A stretch of 64,000 nucleotides of DNA from Ctena decussata (GCA_963989385.1 OZ022515.1:10510803-10574802); one strand, 5' to 3'; counted from the first letter of the stretch, positions 34,215 to 45,437 are shown. The notes: generated by a model not told the origin, from the letters alone. Translations and numbers: made by a program.

Positions 34215-34417
34215 ATATAATATGTTCCAACAATCAAGTGTATTTTCCTGCCGTGGATCAGAACCCACAGTCATGCCAGGCTCCTATTCCCCCCGAGGGG
34301 GATGGACTAGTTGAGGCTTGCGGTTGCGAAGATGGCTTATTTGTGGATGAAGAACTTGATATGTGTGTGACACCGGATCAGTGTGGTTGTTTTGACGGCA
34401 ACGACAATTACCACCCA
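34215..34417 (+). CDS. Exon 7: second TIL domain
   Basis: The acceptor is ttttctgtcggcag and the donor gtaagt at 34418. It enters in phase 1 and leaves in phase 0, as does exon 1. The peptide contains ICSNNQVYFPAVDQNPQSC, then LVEACGCEDGLFVDEE, then MCVTPDQCGCFDGNDNYHP. The layout matches exon 1: VY near the start, a Pro-rich spacer, C.C, then CV.P.[QE]CGC. It also lacks the two Cys after the Tyr, so the change predates the duplication or is shared. A TA-flanked palindromic element ends 23 nt upstream; the remaining tract ttttattttttctgtcggcag forms the whole 3' splice region. Confidence 0.9.
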
Positions 34418-34449
34418 GTAAGTACCACTTTTATTCAGTTAGAAGATGT

Positions 34450-34925
34450 GGGTGATTCCTTCCAAACAATCTTAAAAATCTTGATCCATCTCATAACATG
34501 GATTTACCGTAGATTTTTGGGGAATGTTTTGGTCCCTTCAAAACAATCTGAATCATATTTATTTGGTTTGAAGATGGGGGTCTTTCTTTCCCAAACAATC
34601 CAAAAAAATCTAGGTCCATCTCTTAAGATGGATATAGTTTTTTGGGAATATTTTGGCCCCTTCCAAAACAATCCAAAAAATGTAGATCCATCTTATAAGA
34701 TGGAGCTTTATTTTTGGGAATGTTTTGGTCCCTTCCAAAACAAAATCTGAAAATTCTAGATCCATCTTAAAAGAGGGATCTAGATTTTTGGGAATGTTTT
34801 GGTCCCTTTTAAGATGGATCTAAATTTTTGGGAATGTTTTGGTCCCTTCCAAAACAATAAAAAAAATCTAGATCCATTTTCTAAGGTGGATCTAGATTTT
34901 TGGAAGTGTTTTGGATGGCTAAAAA
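34450..34925. repeat. Family P2 tandem palindromes
   Basis: About five units with ccttccaaaacaatcc, atctagatccatcttaagat and ttttgggaatgttttggtcc in alternating orientation, starting about 40 nt after the exon 7 donor. A plus-strand open frame runs through it because of reduced stops only. Confidence 0.75.
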
Positions 34926-34958
34926 AGAGACAAAAACAAAAAAAACTATCCTATAGCA

Positions 34959-35955
34959 GGGGCTGTATTCATAAAGCCACTTAAGTGGTTGCTATGCTGT
35001 TGCTAAGGCTAAAATTCTTTGAAGGAGATTCCCCACAACTATGAAATTTGCTCTGGAGGAACAGTCTTTGTATAGTCCGTTTGCTCCCAAATGCAAACGG
35101 CATCCCCAATATTTTCTCAAAATTGGTGAGAAGTAGAAGATTTTCGAATTGCTCATTCTTAATTTTCATCCTATACATAACAAAATCATAATTTTGCAGA
35201 AATGTGAGGTTTTGCATAAAAAAATTCTATACAAAAACAGGACCTAAAATATGTCACTTTCACCTCTTAATTACTAGGGAGTAAAAGTTGGCTGTTGGAA
35301 TTCCCGTTTAGTTTTACGTGTTAGAGCATGTGACCAATGTATGCTATCCCTAGAACAAAATTTGCATAATTAATTGAAATTTTATTCTGAATCCATTTTT
35401 TTCTACTTTTTGTCTCACCCATAAATTATCAAATTTTAAAACATACATTTTTTACTCGCAAAATAAAATAATAGTTCAATGTTTATTTACAACATAGTAT
35501 CACCTGACTAATGATACCATGCGTTATGCGTGCGGACAGGTGAACTTATTTTACTATTTCATTCATATACGCACACACCTGTAGTAAACAACGAGTTTAC
35601 GCTATTGCCTATCAACAATATTTTGGCTGTTCTAACAAGCATACGACACCCTTCAGAGAAACTGCTCAGTTTTTGCATTAATGTCAATGGAAAATATTTT
35701 ACAAAAGCATCCAAAAATTTGGACTTTCCGTATTCTGTTATGTATAGTTATAGGAATCATTAGGACATTAGAACATTTGATGGAACTTTCATCGTTTTCG
35801 AGAAAATAAGCAAAACCCCGTTTGCACTCGGGAGCAAACGAACTATAAGACTGTTCCTCCAGACCAAATTTCATAGTTGTAGGGAATCTCCTTTATAGAT
35901 ATTTAGCCTTAGCAACAGCATAGCAACGACTTAAGTGGCTTTATGAATACGGCCC
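34959..35955. repeat. Family P5 palindrome (copy 3), split by an insertion
   Basis: The left arm is ggggctgtattcataaagcc to aacagtctttgta and the right arm agactgttcctccagaccaa to ggctttatgaatacggccc. The centre is separated by 35073-35845. Confidence 0.85.
35073..35845. mobile_element. 773-bp MITE with TA duplication
   Basis: Termini tagtccgtttgctccc and gggagcaaacgaacta are inverted with one mismatch. TA lies at 35071-35072 and 35846-35847. Intact P5 copies read tttgtaagactg at this point, giving the empty site. No transposase frame; about 98% AT-rich non-coding interior of low complexity was not seen, simply no domain. Confidence 0.83.
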
Positions 35956-36439
35956 AAGATTTCATACGACAGATTGAAATAGCTGGGGGGTCATTCTAGA
36001 GAACTGAAAACCATGTCCTGTATGAAACTGCAATTTGTAAGGCATTTGAAGCTCTTTAACATGCTTCATAAGAAAAAAAAAATGACCCTAACTACCTTAC
36101 ATATTTGGAGACGTTACCTTAAACAAACTTTTTAGGCCTGTTCGAAGAAATACGATTACAAACACAATCTTGGTGTATTTACTGAAAAGCCCTATAGTAA
36201 ACCATTAGGACGTAATGTAGTTTACATTCCAATAATTACATTGAAACACGCGACGTCAAAGATGTCGAAATAGACAATGGCTCTCTACAACCTGATCGGA
36301 TGTCAGCAACGTCATTACGTCATGCATACCGTTCTGCTGTTAGCAGAAAAAACTGCATGTACATGTTTTACTGCTTCAGTTTTAGTGCCTATATGTAAGA
36401 TTTTTCATTAAAGATTTGATTGAAACGAATGTAAATATA

Positions 36440-36595
36440 AGCAATGAACTTAATTTTTCTGATGTTTATCGAAGAGTAAACTACATTGGGTCACTAGCAA
36501 AGTTTACATGAACCCCTTTGGGGTTCATTCACTTTGCATGTGACCCAATGTAGTTGACACTTTGATAAACCTCAGAAAAATGAAATTCATTCCTT
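36440..36595. repeat. Perfect-type hairpin around a gaacccctttggggttc centre
   Basis: The arms aactacattgggtcac and gtgacccaatgtagtt extend outward through tgatgtttatcgaag and ctttgataaacctca. The centre is itself symmetrical. A likely MITE; only this copy was seen. Confidence 0.7.
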
Positions 36596-36626
36596 AATAA
36601 ACCTGTAAATGAGTAAAAAATAGATC

Positions 36627-36815
36627 AGCACTAGCAGTGAATTGTTGAGTAATAATTCACTGTTTGGGGGTCAGTTGTAAAGTAGATCATACTTGTCACA
36701 AGCACAGAGCATGAGTGATATTTCTACTTTTAATTGACGGACAAACTGTGGATTATTACTCAACAATTCACTGCTAGTGAATGTTGAGTAATAATTCACT
36801 GTTTGGGGGTCAGTT
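36627..36815. repeat. 143-bp satellite, segment 1
   Basis: Units contain gggggtcagttgtaaagtag, cacaagcacagagcatgagt and the inverted pair gaattattactcaacaattc / gaattgttgagtaataattc. Confidence 0.88.
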
Positions 36816-37379
36816 TAGACTTATACAAGTCTCCTACTTAAAACATATTTTACTTTTCTGAATATTTACAATCTTTATCAAGCTCCAGCTATAGATAGGC
36901 TCGAAGTAGGAGGCTTATAAACCTCGCTTAGAGAGCCTAGACCCCCCAAGTAGTATCATTTATCTAAAGTGAAAGAAATGCAGCGTAATGTTTATTTAGT
37001 TAACTCCGCCAGTTGTTAAATTTTTCACACTAATTCAGCAAGGCTCCACTGACCACTGTAACAGTATTTTATTGCCTTTGACTTCCAAGGAATTCATTCA
37101 AGGCTGTGTTTTTATCAGAGAAGACCATTAAATTAAAAGTATTCATTGTATTGTGGAATTTGTTTTTATATGTTCTGGTATAATAAGTTTATCTTTCACC
37201 GAAAAAACATGTTGTGGCACCTCAATAAAGAGCACCTTCCCAAGGCGGATTTGATTAGGCAGCTCCTTTAGCAGTCTGATCTGGGACTTCACTTTCTGCT
37301 CAGAGCTGTCTGTCCCAATACTAAGCATTTTACGGTAATACCAGTCCTAATCACATTTCATGAAGAAACCAGAAAATTG

Positions 37380-38060
37380 TGTCTGTAAGCCAATGCACCT
37401 GTAACAGGACGGTGTACCTCCCTAAAACACTATCAACAAAAAAATCAGTTGACAATTACACGATCTCAGTATTCCTCAATGCAGATACTAAGTTCAAAAG
37501 GCTGTAATTCTGTCAAAATTTATTTTATCTTTATCAAAAATCCATATGCACATATTCAGTAATCTTCATTATGCCCCCATTATATGTACATGGTTTGAAA
37601 AAAAAATCAAAACTGTAGGAGGTATTGGTTACACAAACACCTTACCTTATTGTACTAAAGCTGCCCAAAATGACTAAGTTTAAAAGACAGTAATTCCATC
37701 AAAATCAATTTCTTCTCCATCAAAAACCCACATGTACATTTTCATTATTTCCACAACAGGTATGCAAGGTTTGAAAAAGATCCATTGAAAACTGTGGGAG
37801 GAGTTGATTACACAAAATCCATAACCTACAATGAAAAAAAATGCCTAAAATGACCAAGTTCAAAAGGCCGTAATTCTGTCAAAATTAATTTCTTCTCCAT
37901 CAAAAACCCGCATGTATATTTTCATTATGTCCACAACAAGTTTACAAGGTTTGAAAAAAGATCCAATGAAAACTGTTGGAGGAGTTGATTACACAAACTC
38001 CATAACCAATGAACAAAAATGCCTAAAATGACCAAGTTCAAACGGCGGAAATTCTGTCAA
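37380..38060. repeat. About 175-bp imperfect tandem repeat, four units
   Basis: Units share ggccgtaattctgtcaaaat, cttctccatcaaaaacccgc and aactgttggaggagttgatt. Core of the larger insertion. Confidence 0.8.
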
Positions 38061-38077
38061 AATACAACATCCAATCA

Positions 38078-38314
38078 TGGTGGTAATACCAATTTCGCTA
38101 CCTATGCTTTCCACCGAGACGGCACTATACGAAATGCTGTTGACCGAGAATTCAGTCTTAAGCATTACAAATAACGATAAATGATACTGTTGTTAATGGC
38201 TGTTGACCGAGCATATACTGTTGTTGATTGTCTCGGTCGACAGACATTTTTTGCATGAATGGTAACTGACTAGCTCGGTCGATAGCACAGGTTGGGAAAT
38301 TGGTATTACCACCT
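38078..38314. mobile_element. 237-bp MITE with ggtggtaataccaattt termini
   Basis: Left ggtggtaataccaatttcgc and right aaattggtattaccacc are inverted. The inner arms hold several ttgaccgag / ctcggtcga words. Flank duplication is unclear. Confidence 0.75.
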
Positions 38315-38689
38315 TGATAATCAAAAATGTTACATAATGCCACCACTGCAGGTGTAAAATGCCAAGTCTCAGATCACAACGTTTGTCTGCACAGGCTGAT
38401 CAGAATCTTTGCTTTTCACTATTCCTTCACATTACAAATACAACTAAGGGTTTATCATAGTTCAACATCTGGAGAATGACCTAGTGATCCTTATCTAAAT
38501 GATCCCTACTTAATGGATAAGTTCTGCTGAAAGGTGAAGCAATATTGATACCATCACCTACTGCCAGGCTAAAAATAGCTGATTCTTATTTTGTCCTGGC
38601 ACTGCAAGGTTAATCAGTCTCTTATTCAGCTGCCCTTAAAACGGGATAAGAGAGGCATATTGCTGAATATGAGACTGAATATCAGTCTA

Positions 38690-39102
38690 GGGTCAGTTGT
38701 AAAGTAGATCATACTTGTCACAAGCACAGAGCATGAGTGATATGTCTACTTTTAATTGACGGACAAACTGTGGATTATTACTCAATAATTCACTGCTAGT
38801 GAGCTAGTGAATTGTTGAGTATTTATTCACTGTTTGGGGGTCATTTGTTAAGTAGATTATAATTATCACAAACACAGAGCACAAGTGATATGTCTGTTTA
38901 CAATTGATGGACAAACTGTGAATTATTGCTCAACAATTTACTGCTAGTGAATTGTAGAGTAATAATTCACTGTTTGTGGGTCAGTTGTGAAGTTGATTTT
39001 AATTATCACAAGGACGGAGCACGAGTGATATGTCTACATGTACTTACAATTGACAGACAGACTGTGAATTATTACTCAACAATTCACTGCTATTGTTGAG
39101 TA
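38690..39102. repeat. 143-bp satellite, segment 2
   Basis: Continues segment 1 after the 36816-38689 insertion; about three units, ending cactgctattgttgagta where the TA element is inserted. Confidence 0.88.
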
Positions 39103-39264
39103 CCGTAATCGCCCCATTTACCGCACATGCCCCTATAACCGCACACCAAGGTCATTTCCGGAAAAAATTCACAAGCGCACACTGTTTTTTCCTTTTGAAA
39201 CTCACAAAACGCATCAAGTTTAACTTACCATTACTGTTTCAACAGCGATAGTGTTTTCAGTTTT

Positions 39265-41250
39265 GTTTTCCCGACTTCGTATATATGATGTTATTTCATA
39301 TAAGAAGTCGAGAAATGAGGCAACCAGTAACATTAAGCAGGCTAAACATGATTATGAATACAACGTTTGTTCTAAAGTTAAAGAAGAACCTAAGCTCTTT
39401 TGGAGTTATGTGAAGAGTAAATGCAAAACTCGGGATAAAATATGTGATTTGGTAAAGGATGATGGTACGTTGACGAGTTCCAGCAAGGAAAAAGCAGATG
39501 TTTTGAATAACTTTTTTGCAAGTGTATTCACCAGAGAGGACATTTCATTTGTGCCAACTTTGCCTGATCGTATATTCGATTCAGAACTTTCATATTTTAA
39601 TATTACTCCAGAAGAGGTTTTGAAAAAGCTTAGTGAATTGAAACCGTCAAAGTCGTCAGGTCCAGATGGCCTCCATTGTAAGCTTCTAATTGAGCTGAAG
39701 GACTTTCTGTGTGAGCCCTTGACTTGTATTTTCAACAAATCGCTTGAGACAGGAGAAGTTCCAGTTCAGTGGCGCAGAGCTCACGTTTCTCCCATTTTCA
39801 AAAAAGGAGACAAGAAGCAACCTGAGAATTATCGCCCAGTCAGTTTGACATGTGTTGTTTGTAAGATCATGGAATCTTTGTTGAGAGACAGGTTAATGTC
39901 GCACATGGAACGTAATAAGTTATTTTCAAAATACCAGTTTGGATTTAGAAGTGGACATTCTTGTGTTACCCAGCTTCTGTGTGTCCTAGAAGAATGGTCC
40001 AAAGCATTAGATGACCAGGAAAATGTAGATGTAATATATTTGGACTTTAGAAAGGCATTCGACACGGTGCCCCATGCAAGACTCATAAATAAATTGTATG
40101 CATATGGAATTAGAGGAAATATCCTAAAGTGGATTCAACATTTTCTAAGTAATAGAAAGCAGAAAGTTTTGGTTCAGGGTGAAGAGTCCCAGTGGGCAGA
40201 TGTAGCCAGCGGAATTCCTCAAGGAAGTGTACTCGGGCCGGTTTTGTTCTTAATCTATATTAACGACTTACCCGACATTGTCAATTATATTTGCGGATGA
40301 TACAAAGGAATACTCTACAATTAGATCAGCTATAGATACAGCAGAGGTTCAGGAGGATTTATATTCTATGTCTGAGTGGTCAGAAACTTGGGAACTTCGT
40401 TTCAACGCAAAGAAATGTAAATCTATGCATATTGGGAAATCAAACCCTAGGACAGTTTACTTCATGAAAGAAGGAAATCAAAGGATACCTATTGAACAAG
40501 TGTCAGAGGAAAAAGATCTAGGTGTAACTTTCTGCGACACATTGAAGTTTGATAAGCATATTCTCAACTGTGTGAATCGGGCCAATAGGATTCTTGGCAT
40601 TATTAAACGTACATTTTCATACATGGATATCGACATGTTTCTACCATTGTATAAATCTCTTATTCGTCCTCATTTGGAGTACGCCACAACCGTCTGGTGT
40701 CCATATTGGAAAAAAGATATATTTCTCATTGAGAATGTTCAGAGACGTGCCACTAAATTAATTCCATCATTAAGATAGTTACCATATGAAGAAAGACTGA
40801 AAAAGTTGGGTTTACCTACGTTGAACTACCGAAGATGTCGAAATGATATGATTCAAGTATTCAAAATAATGAATCAGATTGACAACATACCAGTTAACCA
40901 GCTATTCATTTTATCTGAGGAATCTAGAACACGTGGCCATTGCTTTAAGCTTACAAAGGGGCATAATAGAACTTTACACAGAGCTAGTATGTTTTCTCAG
41001 CGTGTTGTGAATCCATGGAATAGACTCCCGTCGTCCTGTGTAGAAAGTGACTCTATCAACAATTTCAAATCTGCATTGAATGCTGCCTGGAAGGATCATC
41101 CACTAAAATTTGACATGTAAATAGTTTTAAATACGTTTTAGCGCACTCCAAAATTTTAAAGTTTTAAGCTATGTATACCAAGAAGATTTGATAGGATGCT
41201 GTGATCGGCCTACACAAGCGTTCCTGCTTAGAAGATGGCCTGGTACCCGT
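39265..41250 (+). pseudogene. 5'-truncated LINE reverse transcriptase (jockey/CR1/Rex1-like), broken
   Basis: Frame 39251-40300 covers the pre-RT linker (YKKSRNEATSNIKQAK, ASVFTREDISF) and RT blocks (KPSKSSGPDGL, NYRPVSLTCVVCKIMESLL, QFGFRSGHSC, VIYLDFRKAFDTVPH, SGIPQGSVLGP, FLIYINDLPD). The frame is lost just before the catalytic FADD box, which continues in another frame from 40278 (IIFADDTKEYS). An in-frame TAG follows at 40776-40778, after which the C-terminal region (GLPTLNYRRCRNDMIQVFKI, SQRVVNPWNRLPSSC) is open to 41120. The endonuclease region is missing and no poly(A) tail was noticed. Typical RT motif order puts it in the jockey superfamily side of non-LTR elements; clade is uncertain. 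It is dead as it stands. Confidence 0.88.
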
Positions 41251-42465
41251 AAGTTACCCGTAAGTTAAGACTCAATGTAGAGAGCAACTCTATCGGTCTA
41301 AATGTCAATCGGGCATCCTCGCCGATATTTACGGAGTTGGCCGAAGTGTTATGATGTAGCGGACTCGGATGCGCCGTCTGATTAGCGTCTTCTCTGTCTG
41401 CATCAACAATGGGAATGCAAATGTTGATCCGAGAAGGATCGAGCTTACGAAGTTATGAGGTTGCGGGGGTGCGCAGGCTAAACTGAGTCTTTGCCTTTCG
41501 TACATGCGAAAAGGCGCCATTTCTCAGAGCAATTCTTGTCATATAGCGATAATGTGCACGTGCGCAAAGTGCGTTTGGGAAAGCAACATGAACGACAGAT
41601 GAGAAACCCGGGTTGCAAAAGAAATAAATTGTCATTACGACAAACTCTTGTTTCCTGAAAAAAATCAGTCTGAATACATGCGCAAACTGAACGAAGCGAC
41701 CAGCCTGCGCATATGCATGGTCTGTGAATTTAAACAAAGTTCGCGGTAGCCATAGGATAGGTTTATCATTGGCATAGCCGGCCCGTGGGCCTCAAAAGGG
41801 CCTCAGGACACATCCGGTCAGCAAACACCCGCATCATACAGTGCATTTGTGAACATTGACCATTCTTACAAATCTCCAGGATTCGCCGATCGTTTGCAAA
41901 ATAATTGTTTAAAGATGCGCAGACTGGTCTAAGGCTTTGCTGTTTGCACATGTAATACGGTACCTTTCTCATGACACGTTGCCAATATTTTTGCACCCTT
42001 GGACGTAATATAGGACAGACAGAAATAGGAAAGATCAAAAGGACCGCATCTTCCAGAATTAGAATGTCTGTGTTATTAATAGAAGCCCGTGAATTTAAAG
42101 CAGACCCCTTGCGGTGAATGAATAGCCAGAGCACTGACAAACACATATTAGGTCATCGTAAATGTGTTGAAATACTTTCCTTTCTTTCGGAATATTTATT
42201 TGGAATATTGAGGAGGATGAAGAGAATGAAATACATGCATAATGAGGACATATTTAATACTGAGAGGTATGAGATATAATTTGCGACTTGACATGAGATT
42301 GTTTTTCTCCCGGAAATTGGCAATTCAAATAGTTCGAACACTAAATATTGTCATGACACTTCGAACACCCCGATTAACTGTTCGAACTAAATAAGAATTC
42401 ACCGTATCGATTTTCCTTAACATCTTTACAGTAGACAATGACCGTTTGTTGTTGTTGTTGTTTTT
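41251..42465. other. Unassigned interior of the TA element
   Basis: Minus-strand open frames (41453-42146) show no domain. It contains cgcaggctaaactgagtctt and similar words related to tgatctgagtctgc-type repeats. Nothing else recognised. Confidence 0.4.
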
Positions 42466-43425
42466 TATGCCCCCGAAGGAACTTCGGGTGGCATATTAAA
42501 ATCGCACCGTCCGTCCGACTGTCCGTCTGTCCGTCCGTCCGACCGTCCGTCAGTCCGTTACAAATCGTGTCTCAGCGATAACTGTAAAAGTACTGAAGCA
42601 AATTTGATGAAACTTCACAGAAAGATAAAGCATAATGAGAAGGTGTGTCGCGCGCAAGACTCAGGTCCCTACGCCCAAGGTCAAGGCCACAATTGGGTCA
42701 AAGGTCAAATTGTGTCTCAAAATCGTGTCTCAGCGATAATTTTTAAACTACTGAAGCAAATTTGATGAAACTTCACAGAAAGATAAAGCATAATGAGAAG
42801 GTGTGTCGCGCACAAGACTTAGGTCCCCACGCCCAAGGTCAAGGCAACAGCTGGGTCAAAAGTCAAATTGTGTCTCAAAATTGGGTCTCATTGATTGCTT
42901 ATAAACTACTGAAGCAAATTTAATGAAACTTCACAGAAAGATGAAACATAATAAGAAAGTATGTAGCACATAAGATTTGGGTTGCCAAGTTCAAGGTCAA
43001 GGTCACAATTAGGGGTCAAAGGTCAAATCTCGCCTCTGTGATAACTTAAAAGCTGCTGAAGTGAATGTCATCAAACTTCACAGAAAGGTAAATTATTATG
43101 TGAAGGTATGTTACATACAATATTTATGATCCCAGATCCAAGGTCAAGGTCACAATCTGGGGTCAGAGGTCAAATTATGTCTCGGCAATTATTCAGAAAA
43201 GTACCATAGCAAACTTTAAAGAAAGATAAAAGCCTAATGAGAAGACATAGGTTCCCATACCCAAGGTCAAGGACGCAACACAGTTTGGTTAGTGGTTGAA
43301 TTAAGTCCTCGTGCAAGACCCAGGTTCTGTGCCCAAGGTCAAGGTCACAGCTAGGGTCAAAGGTCAGTTGAAGGGGCCTTCGGGGGCATTTGTTACACAC
43401 TGTAACATTTCTTGTTTTTTTGTTT
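42466..43425 (+). mobile_element. Pearl-like element, cccccgaagg head
   Basis: Starts atgcccccgaaggaacttcg with hairpin, then ccgtccgtccgaccgtccg. About five core units of 150 bp (gatgaaacttcacagaaaga, caaggtcaaggtcac). Ends aggggccttcgggggcattt and gttacacactgtaacatttc. Confidence 0.8.
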
Positions 43426-43531
43426 TTTTTTCGCTCTGAGCGTGCGGTTATTAGAAACTTTTTTAACCACACCTTTTTGTTGCAATTTTGAAAAAGTTAA
43501 GCGCACCGTGCGGTAAATGGGGCGATTACGG

Positions 43532-44284
43532 TAATAATTTTATGTTTGGGGGTCATTTGTTAAGTAGATTATAATTATCACAAGGACAGAGCACAAGTGA
43601 TATGTCTGTTTACAATTGATGGACAAACTGTGAATTATTGCTCAACAATTTACTGCTAGTGAATTGTTGAGTAATAATTCACTGTTTGTGGGTCAGTTGT
43701 GAAGTTGATTTTAATTATCACAAGGACGGAGCACGAGTGATATGTCTACATGTACTTACAATTGACAGACAGACTGTGAATTATTACTCAACAATTCACT
43801 GCTATTGTTGAGTAATAATTTTATGTTTGGGGGTCATTTGTATAGTAGATTATAATTATCACAAGGACAGAGCACAAGTGATATGTCTGTTTACAATTGA
43901 CGGACAAACTGTGAATTATTACTCAACGATTCACTGCTAGTGAATTGTTGAGTAATAATTCACTGTTTGGGGGTCGGTTGTAAAGTAGATGATAATTATC
44001 ACAAGCACAGAGCACAAGTGATATGTTTGTTTACAATTGATGGACAAACTGTGAATTATAACTCAACAATTCACTGCTAGTGAATTGTTGAGTAAGAATT
44101 CACTGTTTGGGGATCAGTTGTAAAGTAGGTTATAATTATCACAAGCACAGAGCACAAGTGATATGTCTGTTTACAATTGATGGACAAACAGTGAATTATA
44201 ACTCAACAATTCACTACCAGTGAATTGTTGAGTAATAATTCACTTTTGGGGGTCAGTTGTAAAGTAGATAATAATGATCACAAT
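43532..44284. repeat. 143-bp satellite, segment 3
   Basis: About five units. One at 43801-43830 preserves the empty site of the TA element. The segment ends 68 bases before exon 8. Confidence 0.9.
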
Positions 44285-44352
44285 TAATAGGATTATTACA
44301 GTAAACTGTATTATGTAATATCCACTGACCTTGACCTTGTGATGAATTTCAG

Positions 44353-44548
44353 ATAAACACACGTTTCGTGAATAATGACTGCACTGTTGAGACCACGTGT
44401 GTTCATGTGGATGGGGCATCTGTGCTACAGAATGCGACTCTTGAAGGCTGCGGTGACCACGAGGAGTGCAGACCTGAAGAGGGAGTGAACGCCTGTTTGT
44501 GTATAGATGGTTATGAAATGAATGACAATGGTGTTTGTGAACTCATTG
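44353..44548 (+). CDS. Exon 8: second TILa-like module
   Basis: The acceptor is gatgaatttcag and the donor gtgagt at 44549. It enters in phase 0 and leaves in phase 1. The peptide runs INTRFVNNDCTVETTCVHVD, then EGCGDHEECRPEEGVNACL, then CIDGYEMNDNGVCELIG. It aligns with exon 2 across its whole length, including D-C-T and C.DHEECRP. The sequon Asn-Ala-Thr is present. The acceptor has a weaker pyrimidine tract than its neighbours. The exon sits about 68 bases after the end of a 143-bp satellite array. Confidence 0.9.
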
Positions 44549-44589
44549 GTGAGTGAAGCCTTTACATTGCTCAAAATAAGAAGGGGTAA

Positions 44590-44840
44590 CAGGGATAATT
44601 TTGGGATAATTTTTTTTCATTTGTCTATTATTAAGATATGTGTTGTGACCCCTTCATTAGAACTGTCTCTCTGAGACAGTTATGATGAGGGGTATAACAT
44701 ATGTTTAACTGTCTCGGTGAGACAGTTTTAATGAGGGGTCACAACATATGTATAACATGTCTGGTGAGACAGTTCTAATGAGGGGTCACAACATATTAAC
44801 TGTCTCATTGAGGTACTTCTTATGAGGGGTCACAACATAT
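44590..44840. repeat. P7-related palindrome with tandem central arms
   Basis: The motif gacagttctaatgaggggtc and acaacatat is repeated four times after one inverse arm (gaccccttcattagaactgt). Confidence 0.75.
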
Positions 44841-45076
44841 GAGCCGCGACACGACAAAACCAACAATGTGGTTGTGCGCCCAGCGCAGACTCAGATCAGC
44901 CTGGGCATCCGCCCAGTCTGATCAGAGTCTTCGCTGTCCGCATGGAGGTAGCTTAGACCCTTAGCTACCCTTAAAACGCTTAGCAAAGAGTCTGGACAGA
45001 CTTGGCGGATGTCCAGGCTGATCTGAGTCTTCACTGGGCGCACAACCACATTGTTGGTTTTCTCATGTCGCGGCTC
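44841..45076. repeat. Family P1 palindrome (copy 8)
   Basis: gagccgcgacacgacaaaac to gttttctcatgtcgcggctc, flanked on both sides by catat. Confidence 0.9.
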
Positions 45077-45081
45077 ATATG

Positions 45082-45437
45082 TTTTATCATATGACGTCGC
45101 ATCTGAGAGTGTAATAAAGCCATGCATTAAAAACGATAATCCACTAGTGGATTAAATATGCAAATTACGTCGTAACGTTATGCGTTGGCATCCACAAAAC
45201 GTCGCTTTTTCTAATGGCGAAATCGTGACGTTTTAGTGCAAATTTGTTTATAAAATGCGATTTTAGTGTCATATGATAAATAGAATCTTGCATTCATGCT
45301 CATGTCTTATTGAAATTATTAAACTCGTTGGTGAAAACAATAAGATGCTCGGCAGAGCCTGGCATCTTATCTTTTTCCCCAACTCGTTTAATAAATTCAA
45401 TAATACATGAACACTAATGTAAGATCCTCTATTTAAT
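45082..45437. repeat. Family P6 element (copy 2)
   Basis: tttatcatatgacgtcgcat to gtaagatcctctatttaa. Inner gataagatgctcggc / gcatcttatc hairpin. Confidence 0.82.

Larger units (their letters stand above)
36816..38689. mobile_element. 1.87-kb insertion with 9-bp target duplication
   Basis: Direct repeats gggtcagtt at 36807-36815 and 38690-38698 flank inverted termini tagacttata and tatcagtcta (9/10). Inside are a 175-bp tandem array and a small MITE. No transposase frame was found, so it is non-autonomous or gutted. The duplication length resembles hAT or Mutator-type insertion. Confidence 0.7.
39103..43531. mobile_element. 4.4-kb TA-flanked element with perfect 24-bp inverted termini, loaded with nested insertions
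   Basis: Left ccgtaatcgccccatttacc (24 bp perfect in all, ending gcac) is repeated inverted at 43508-43531. TA at 39101-39102 and 43532-43533. The empty site, gttgagtaataattttatg, survives in a neighbouring satellite unit at 43807-43825. Subterminal ccgcac words recur at both ends. Inside are the LINE fragment and a pearl-like element; no transposase was recognised, so the original element may be a short MITE. TA duplication fits Tc1/mariner-like or another TA-targeting group. Confidence 0.8.

Noticed and set aside
39251..41120. A host gene or virus-derived polymerase
   Set aside because: Motif order and the C-terminal region are those of a non-LTR retrotransposon; it is truncated and has a frame break and a stop.
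41453..42146. Minus-strand frames in the TA element as a transposase
   Set aside because: No DDE/D motif, helix-turn-helix or similarity to a known transposase could be seen.
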